The notes beneath the pieces are model-generated. The model was not told where the DNA came from, did no database searches, and worked only from the letters and a program-made list of their open reading frames with translations. A DNA stretch of 21,884 nucleotides from JAFAVN01 sp036378375 (GTDB taxonomy: Bacteria > Verrucomicrobiota > Verrucomicrobiia > Chthoniobacterales > JAFAMB01), in assembly GCA_036378375.1 (NCBI GenBank), contig DASUWQ010000068.1:1-21884 (forward strand). Reading direction: 5' to 3'. Numbering within the stretch: the stretch's first letter is position 1; each line of letters begins with the position of its first letter. Positions 21,673-21,884 of the stretch are shown one piece after another. Made by a program: the position numbers and the translations under genes.

Positions 21673-21800
21673 AGAGGAGTTCGAGGAGTTCAAGGAGACG
21701 GTTTGGAGGCGAGCCGCTTTGGCACATGGCCAATGACCTCACGCCATTCGTCCCAACGTCTGACCCGCCGCAAATCGTGGCAACAGGCGGCTCCCGGAAA
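21673..21800. repeat. Repeat region upstream of the uridylyltransferase gene (window may cut it)
   Basis: It opens with a nonamer in tandem, GGAGTTCGA then GGAGTTCAA plus GGAG (21676-21697). This word is also found at 16728-16740 in the MFS/parB repeat. It continues with GGCGAGCCGCTTT (21708-21720) and CGTGGCAACAGGCGGCTCCCGG (21776-21797). The last contains both CGTGGCAAC and CAGGCGGCTCCCGG, which occur separated by a spacer in the left arm of the 13.4-kb repeat. GAGCCGC and GCGGCTC face each other, so a stem is possible. The rest, 21801-21884, holds no gene I can support; a partner arm could lie beyond the window. Confidence 0.6.
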
Positions 21801-21884
21801 TAGCCCAGCGTGGTGTTTGTTATTTGGCGGCCAGGTAGGATTCATCTGCGTGACAGACCGGAGCGGCGCCTTGGGACGTTCTCG

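Overview
The window looks like chromosome from a free-living, probably soil-dwelling bacterium of the Verrucomicrobiota (Chthoniobacterales/Spartobacteria-like). This placement is an inference from gene content: a nuo operon with an unusually short NuoG, a eukaryote-type UDP-glucose pyrophosphorylase, a glutaminyl-cyclase-like lipoprotein and few Shine-Dalgarno motifs. It has not been tested by a search. Genes are close together, and the seven gaps that are not within operons hold repeats instead of small genes.

Bases 1-9136 carry the distal part of a complex I operon on the + strand: the 3' end of nuoF, then nuoG, H, I, J, K, L, M and N. Junctions are tight or overlapping apart from a 94-bp gap between nuoJ and nuoK. 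The encoded subunits form part of the electron-input arm (FMN/Fe-S, NuoF/G/I) and the whole membrane arm (NuoH, J, K, L, M, N) of a proton-pumping NADH:quinone oxidoreductase. Bases 9337-13340 (+) carry a membrane-anchored SurA/PpiD-like periplasmic chaperone, a small TPR protein and a short methionyl-tRNA synthetase.

Bases 13642-16718 (-) form a three-gene operon: MFS transporter, LplA/LipM-family acyltransferase, and a soluble histidine kinase with an N-terminal cyclic-nucleotide-binding domain. From 17009 to 20105 (+) run parB, a lipoprotein of the M28/glutaminyl cyclase family that seems to have lost key metal ligands, a CPWC glutaredoxin overlapping it by one base, and an unrecognised membrane-anchored protein. 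A UDPGP-family uridylyltransferase lies at 20265-21659 (-).

The most unusual non-coding feature is that each of the gaps at about 9.15, 10.85, 11.6, 13.4, 16.8 and 20.2 kb holds an imperfect inverted repeat, and the window's 3' end appears to enter another. Some are built from 7-bp or 9-bp tandem words; others share the words GGGAGCCGC and GGAGTTCAAGGAG. On the protein side, two substitutions stand out: NuoM has leucine where the conserved TM7 pump lysine should be, and the cyclase-like lipoprotein lacks canonical catalytic and zinc residues. I see no phage, transposase, CRISPR, tRNA or rRNA, and no clear new defence or biosynthetic system.
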